Below, piece by piece: positions 40,296-44,867 of a stretch of 44,867 bases of DNA. The stretch lies in IMG/VR virus record IMGVR_UViG_3300005608_000008, positions 1 to 44,867 of that record. One strand, written 5' to 3'. Source of the stretch: a virus. The translations under genes were made by a program, and so were the position numbers. A model generated the notes under the pieces. That model was not told the DNA's origin. It saw only the letters and a list, made by a program, of their open reading frames with translations, and ran no database searches. How positions within the stretch are numbered: the stretch's first letter is position 1; each line of letters opens with the position of its first letter.

Positions 40296-41843
40296 TTACT
40301 TTTTACTCCTTTTAGTGGGTTTCGATTTTTCTTGTTGAGGCGGTGTATTAGGTGAAAGATCAAGTTCCATCTGACCCATCTCAACTTCTAAATCAAGATC
40401 TTTATCCAATATTACACCTAAATTACTTGCAACATCCTGTTCTCTTTTTATTTCTCTAACAATATCATCATAATCTCCACCACCACTCATTGCTATTACT
40501 TGTGACTTACTCATATACCCTGCCTGTTCTGCTTCTCTATAAGCTTTCACCTCCTTCAAAGGATCAACAAAGTGTTGGGCTGGTGGTGTCCATCTAGGCT
40601 TACAGTATCTTTTGGGATTACTTGTGTAATCTGGAAAATCAAGCTCACCAGATAAAACAGCCAAAGATAACCATTCTTTAAATATTCGATAGTGAAAATT
40701 CTGAATAATATATTTCTGACAAAATCTCCAATGTTCTCTATCTTCAAGCAAGCTTAATCTTGAACTAGAATAGTTCGTCTCCGAAAAATCTTTTGATATA
40801 GTTTCATAGCTACAACCAAATCCGCTGGCAAACCTTCTCACCTTGTTTTTGATAAACATCTCATATTGCTGACTTGGGTAGTCAATATCAGGTACAGAAA
40901 CAGATTCTCCGGGAGCTAAATATTTAAATGTACCAGGCTGAAAGTCTTGCACACGTTCACTTGCTTCTACATCATCTCCAATAAGTTCTCCAGAATTATT
41001 GGTAATAAACCCGGTTACCGAAGCTCCCTGCCTAGCTCTAATTACAGCAGCTTCTTCATATCCTTGAAGTTGATGCAAATCATCCATTACTGGATGAAAC
41101 CAAGGTACTCCTCTGTTTTGACCAGGTCGCTCTGGCATATATAAATGAATAATATCTTTAGCTGGTAAAAGTAAATTTTCTTTTTGTTTCCCTTGGTTAG
41201 TTAAATAATATGCATCCCCAGGATGTCTAGACATAATGCTATATCTGACGGCTTTTCCCCACATATCAACTTCAACTCCATTTCGCCATTCATTACCTTT
41301 AGCTAATGTCGCACCACTATATTCTTCGTCTAATAAATCACTTTCAATAACTTGTAAAGCTAAAGGTACTTTAGATTCTCCAAACTGTTGTCTAACTATT
41401 CTAAATATTGCTTCTCCGCTTTCTGGTAATGCGCCAGCCAAAATCCATTCAAATTCGTGAAAGCTATGCCTCCCTGCACAATCACAGTTATATGCCTGTG
41501 TCCATTCATCCCACTTTTCTTCTATAACATCATTAATTCTTTCGTCTCTTTTACCACCTCTTATCTGTTTTACTAGCGACTGAAACTTCATACCAGTTCC
41601 AACTACGTTTAACTGTGTGGTTCTTTTTGCCTGTTTTGCATATGGATTATTTCTTATAAGTTCTCTAGATCTATCTCTAAGTTTTCTAATGCTATTTCTA
41701 ATTTCTGCGTCTGGACTTAACTGACTTGCTCTCCAATCAGCAGTTAATCTACTAATTAATGCACCTTGATAAGCTCTTTTACCTTTTCGTCTCATGTATT
41801 GAGGTACGAACAATCTAACAATTGCTCTTTGAAAAACATTCAT
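40296..41843 (-). CDS. Portal protein, lambda gpB family
   Basis: 515 residues that match lambda-family portals: N-terminal helices (REWKK-free, LIRNNPYAKQAKRTTQLNVV near 60), then WIL-rich core with EAIFRIVRQQFGES, VIESDLLDEEYSG and GNEWRNGVEVDMWGKAVRYS, PWFHPVMDDLHQLQGYEEAA, and FSETNYSSSRLSLLEDREHW near 370. The portal forms the dodecameric DNA gate at the capsid vertex. It overlaps the gene before it by one base and meets the capsid fusion with no gap, the usual order. Confidence 0.9.
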   Translation of the reverse strand: MNVFQRAIVRLFVPQYMRRKGKRAYQGALISRLTADWRASQLSPDAEIRNSIRKLRDRSRELIRNNPYAKQAKRTTQLNVVGTGMKFQSLVKQIRGGKRDERINDVIEEKWDEWTQAYNCDCAGRHSFHEFEWILAGALPESGEAIFRIVRQQFGESKVPLALQVIESDLLDEEYSGATLAKGNEWRNGVEVDMWGKAVRYSIMSRHPGDAYYLTNQGKQKENLLLPAKDIIHLYMPERPGQNRGVPWFHPVMDDLHQLQGYEEAAVIRARQGASVTGFITNNSGELIGDDVEASERVQDFQPGTFKYLAPGESVSVPDIDYPSQQYEMFIKNKVRRFASGFGCSYETISKDFSETNYSSSRLSLLEDREHWRFCQKYIIQNFHYRIFKEWLSLAVLSGELDFPDYTSNPKRYCKPRWTPPAQHFVDPLKEVKAYREAEQAGYMSKSQVIAMSGGGDYDDIVREIKREQDVASNLGVILDKDLDLEVEMGQMELDLSPNTPPQQEKSKPTKRSKK

Positions 41844-42421
41844 TATTTGAACCTCACATACATAGTTCTAGGATTACCAAGACCATTAGCCATTGATTGT
41901 GCTTGTTTTTCTAAGTTTACCTCAGATAAGTACTGTGTCCTTAACATATACAATTCTGGTAAATCATATTTCTTAGCTGTTCTTGTTCCTATTTTATATT
42001 CCTGTACAGCACCACCCTTTAAAATATTATCTATAGCTGTATTTATTAAATCTAAAGTTTTTTGTGCTGTAGTTCTTCCATCAAATGCTTTTGGATTTGA
42101 TCCAGTAAACTGCATACTTTCTAAAACTTTAAATTCTCCTTGAGCTATAGTCATTGGAGTATTTCCAGATTTAGTTGCAACTGCTTGGTAATACCAATTA
42201 CCATCTAACATCGTAGATGTAACAGTGTTTGTCATGGTAAACTTAAAACTATCCCCATCAGCTGTGCTACTAACACTTACACCTTGTTTTGTTTTGTTAG
42301 TTCTTAAATAATATGTAACAGACCAATCTGGACTGCTTATAGGATTACCATAAGTGTCAGTTGTTGCGTTTAGAGTCCACTCAATAGTGTCTCCAGAACG
42401 AAATTTAGTGGGAAATAGCAC
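41843..42421 (-). CDS. Head completion protein with gpW-like end and Ig-like start
   Basis: 192 residues starting with GTG. The first ~110 residues are beta-rich (DTIEWTLNATTDTYGNP, WSVTYYLRTNKTKQGVS, GNWYYQAVATKSGNT). The last ~75 (QKTLDLINTAIDNILKGGAV, KIGTRTAKKYDLPELYMLRT) have the pattern of lambda gpW, which lies in the same place between terminase and portal and plugs the head opening for tail attachment. The fold match is by pattern, not by identity. The gene starts six bases after the terminase stop. Confidence 0.55.
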   Translation of the reverse strand: MLFPTKFRSGDTIEWTLNATTDTYGNPISSPDWSVTYYLRTNKTKQGVSVSSTADGDSFKFTMTNTVTSTMLDGNWYYQAVATKSGNTPMTIAQGEFKVLESMQFTGSNPKAFDGRTTAQKTLDLINTAIDNILKGGAVQEYKIGTRTAKKYDLPELYMLRTQYLSEVNLEKQAQSMANGLGNPRTMYVRFK

Positions 42422-42426
42422 GGTTT

Positions 42427-44301
42427 TTACCAGTTTGAGACGAAATTAGGCCGTTTAGACCTGTTTATCTTCCTTGAGTCTAGCTTAGACTTGGAATTAC
42501 TATCATTGTTTGTTCTTTTTCTTTCAAATTGATCAAAAATAGTTCTTCTGTCATATTTTTGTAATAACCTCTCAAAGCTAGCCCAACTATAAACCATTTC
42601 GTCCAAAGCTTCATTTCTTGCACCACTTTTTTTTGCCCAAACACGTTCTTGGTATCCATTTTTATATTTTAATATTTGTTTCTCTGCTGTAAGTTCTTCA
42701 AAGTAATCATGTGTTACTTCTTTATAAAAATGAATATACCCTTCACCAATTTCTGCGTCTCGTAATTTGTTATGTAATAAAGTTTTGATCATATCTACAC
42801 CAATTGGAAATAATTGCACTCCTCGTTTCAAAGATTTACCTACATAATTAATATCAACCATTGATGGTTTTCCTAAAGCTGGTTTTCCTTTTGTTCCTAT
42901 ACCTTTTATTCCTATCAAACCCCAAGCAGATCTTTCTCTCACATACTGATAACATTCCTGAGTGTAGTGTCCTCCAGTATCCAGTGCAGCACTTAAAATT
43001 TTTAATTCATGACCACTCTCTGTTTTATATACATTTAATAAAGCTTCATCTAACTGTTTCCATACATCTTTTCTTGCAGGGCTACCATATATAACTTTTC
43101 TATCAATTAAAAACATTTCAAAATTTTTACCAAAACCAAAGACAGACATTGATAAACGATCATCTTGTGTATCAATTCCAGCTACAGCAATCAATGCCTC
43201 GTCTGGAGGTGCTGCTTGGCTGTATTGGGAATCAGCTGCCCTTTCCATCAAACCATCAGCATTTACTTTTGCTTGGTAGCTATCATCCCAGGTCTCTCCT
43301 AAAATGGTATTTATAAATGTCTTTAACTGTTCTGGATCATCTTTCGATGCTAAAAACTCTTCTACTAAATTTGCCCATGTTGCGTTTGGGCTATAAGAAT
43401 AAGCAGCCCATATATGAAAACCTATATGTCTAGGGTTAGAGGATGGGGCAGTAGACCTCCATTCACCTCTTTCGACCATCCATCGTTTCTTAGAGTGATC
43501 AATTAATTCGCTACAGGATTCGCATTTATATTTAACTGTATCTGGATCATTGTCCATCCAAGTAAATTGTGACCATCGCAAATATTGCATATGACCACAT
43601 TTGGGACAAGGACAGTAATATCTTTTTTGATTAGTCTGTAAAAACATTTTTTCAATACGACTAAAATCTTTTAATGTTGGTGTTGAACCAGCAACTATTT
43701 TTCGATTCCAATAGTATTCAGTTCTTCTAATACCAAGCTTGATCTGGTCACCTTCAGTTCCAGCACCACCAACTGGATATCCATCTACTTCATCAAAAAG
43801 TACAATACGTCTACTTACTCTACGAAATCCTCTAGGTGAGTTTGCACCAACTAAAGAAAGAGTTCCACCAGGAAAGTTTTTTTGCAAAATTGTATTCTGA
43901 CCATCTTTTGCTTTTGGATCACTTATTAAACCTTGTAAACATTTGGTATCCCTAATCATGCAAGCTATTTCTTCTTTAGAATACCCGGCAGCGTCCTCAA
44001 TAGTCGGCTGCACAATCATCATATTGCAAGCGTCCATATGGATATGATATCCAATCACATGATTGAGAATCTTTGAATAGCCAACCCTAGCTGACTTCAT
44101 TACAACTATCTGCTCAATATTAGGATCAGTTACTGCATCCATAATTGCTTTTTGATAAGGCAAAGTTCTCCACCTCCCAGCCTCGCTTGAGGATTCTGCG
44201 GAAAGATATGCATATTTATCTGCCCAATCACTAAGTGATAGTTTTTCTGGTGGCTTGAAAGATAAGAAAAAAGCTTTTTCTAAACTTTGCGTAGATGTCA
44301 T
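42427..44301 (-). CDS. Terminase large subunit, lambda gpA family
   Basis: 624 residues, the packaging motor and endonuclease. The ATPase part has a gpA-type Walker A variant (VVMKSARVGYSK, ~63-74), Walker B RRIVLFDEVDGYP (~163-175), a CPCPKCGHMQYL/CESC zinc-finger-like segment (~230-265), and the nuclease part has VAGIDTQDDRLSMSV (~371-385) and AALDTGGH (~437-444) supplying the catalytic Asps. Length is close to lambda gpA (641). It overlaps the small terminase by four bases. It implies lambda-type packaging, probably at cohesive ends. Confidence 0.92.
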   Translation of the reverse strand: MTSTQSLEKAFFLSFKPPEKLSLSDWADKYAYLSAESSSEAGRWRTLPYQKAIMDAVTDPNIEQIVVMKSARVGYSKILNHVIGYHIHMDACNMMIVQPTIEDAAGYSKEEIACMIRDTKCLQGLISDPKAKDGQNTILQKNFPGGTLSLVGANSPRGFRRVSRRIVLFDEVDGYPVGGAGTEGDQIKLGIRRTEYYWNRKIVAGSTPTLKDFSRIEKMFLQTNQKRYYCPCPKCGHMQYLRWSQFTWMDNDPDTVKYKCESCSELIDHSKKRWMVERGEWRSTAPSSNPRHIGFHIWAAYSYSPNATWANLVEEFLASKDDPEQLKTFINTILGETWDDSYQAKVNADGLMERAADSQYSQAAPPDEALIAVAGIDTQDDRLSMSVFGFGKNFEMFLIDRKVIYGSPARKDVWKQLDEALLNVYKTESGHELKILSAALDTGGHYTQECYQYVRERSAWGLIGIKGIGTKGKPALGKPSMVDINYVGKSLKRGVQLFPIGVDMIKTLLHNKLRDAEIGEGYIHFYKEVTHDYFEELTAEKQILKYKNGYQERVWAKKSGARNEALDEMVYSWASFERLLQKYDRRTIFDQFERKRTNNDSNSKSKLDSRKINRSKRPNFVSNW

Positions 44302-44783
44302 ACAGTTGCTAATTCTTCTAACGCTTCACGAATAATGTCATCAATACAGGCAATAGCAGTCGTATCTAAATCAGGTAATCTTTGTTTTGCTTTGGTTGGG
44401 ATGCCTAATAACTTAGTTCGTACAACTGTCACTATGTTTACCCACGCATCTTCTATCTCTTGCACATTAACTAATTCACTTTCTAATTTTTTCTTTTCTA
44501 TCTCCATCATTTCTGCTTTTAAATGTTCGGTTCTAGCTTTACTTTCGTTGTAATCAGGAAAAGATTCTGTTTCTTTTATTGGTTTAGGACGATAAGAAGG
44601 TGATTTTACCCTCATAAACTGGGTGTTCTTAGTCCATTCGTTCATTAAGGTGTCTGAATTTATCCAAATCTTACCTTTCTCATCTGTTATCGGAGTGAGA
44701 CGACCTTCTTTTATCGCACCATATACAGCTTGAACTGTTACCCCCATTTCTTTTGCAGCTTGTGATCTGGTAATTAATGGCAT
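44298..44783 (-). CDS. Terminase small subunit, lambda Nu1-like
   Basis: 161 residues. The first ~55 are a winged helix: TRSQAAKEMGVTVQAVYGAI, KEGRLTPITDEKGKIWINSD. A Lys/Glu coiled coil follows (~85-130, KARTEHLKAEMMEIEKKKLE), then a helical C-terminus. This is the Nu1/gp1 arrangement: a DNA-binding head recognising the packaging site and a tail binding the large subunit. It overlaps the large subunit gene by four bases (ATGA) and starts the late gene series. Confidence 0.85.
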   Translation of the reverse strand: MPLITRSQAAKEMGVTVQAVYGAIKEGRLTPITDEKGKIWINSDTLMNEWTKNTQFMRVKSPSYRPKPIKETESFPDYNESKARTEHLKAEMMEIEKKKLESELVNVQEIEDAWVNIVTVVRTKLLGIPTKAKQRLPDLDTTAIACIDDIIREALEELATV

Positions 44784-44867
44784 AATTGTAAACTACTTAC
44801 ACTTTATAGAATAGCGTAAACTAAAAATAATGGTATAATACTAGGCTATCACTAGAGCGTAAAAATA
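44784..44867. promoter_or_regulatory. Region upstream of small terminase with iterated GTAAA motifs
   Basis: Three short direct repeats lie upstream of the small terminase: GTAAACTA at 44788-44795 and 44816-44823, and GTAAAAATA at 44859-44867, with AGCG directly before the second and third. On the plus strand there is also TGGTATAAT (44830-44838), an extended -10. These may be small-terminase binding sites near the packaging site or promoter elements; neither is shown. Confidence 0.35.

Noticed and set aside
38473-40355. Several plus-strand open frames opposite the capsid fusion
   Set aside because: They result from low stop density opposite a more G+C-rich gene and have no domain-like sequence.
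1-44867. tRNA genes, CRISPR arrays, insertion sequences
   Set aside because: Gaps are all under 200 bases and none shows cloverleaf, spaced palindromic repeats or transposase sequence.

Overview
The window looks like a complete or nearly complete genome of a tailed, long-tailed phage (siphovirus) with a lambda-like head and tail gene order, in AT-rich DNA. All lambda-type late steps can be named in order on the minus strand: Nu1-like small terminase, gpA-like large terminase, head connector, portal, protease fused to major capsid protein, small head and connector proteins, tail tube, gpG/gpGT chaperones made by a -1 frameshift, tape measure, gpM, gpL, gpK, gpI, gpJ, then fibres. No integrase, repressor, tRNA, CRISPR array, insertion sequence or recognisable endolysin was seen. 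The host is probably a marine picocyanobacterium (inference). The grounds are cyanophage-style fibre repeats, a 2-oxoglutarate oxygenase with a WHxEN motif, a Lys-rich micro-protein starting MPGHYG, and a gene whose first ~75 residues resemble the C-terminal domain of cyanobacterial DnaX as I remember it.

Layout. 122-4596 (minus): replication genes, namely a primase-helicase with a VirE-type ATPase, a VRR-NUC nuclease and an SF2 helicase. 4597-4660: a 64-bp divergent control region with two overlapping sigma70-type promoters, both with 17-bp spacers. 4661-9010 (plus): a tightly overlapped recombination/early operon with a RecE-like nuclease, a small coiled-coil protein, RecT, a small HTH protein, an SSB-like protein, further small genes and the DnaX-like/nuclease fusion. 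9000-13613: a mixed-strand zone of small genes, many with signal peptides or membrane segments, including a holin-like protein and four exported proteins. 13614-24037 (minus): oxygenase, fibre-assembly-like protein and several fibres with internal repeats. 24038-36326 (minus): tail tip, tail assembly, tape measure, frameshifted chaperones and tail tube. 36289-44783 (minus): connectors, capsid, portal and terminase.

If the two window ends are joined, the primase stop and the small-terminase start lie about 205 bases apart on one strand. Transcription from the minus promoter near 4630 could then run through replication genes into the packaging and structural genes. That arrangement is inferred; circularity cannot be shown from the sequence alone. 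RecE/RecT/SSB-like proteins would process DNA ends and anneal strands during replication, the terminase would package it, and the long minus operon builds the particle. The least understood part is the 9-13.6 kb zone of exported and membrane proteins, which probably acts at the host envelope or in lysis.
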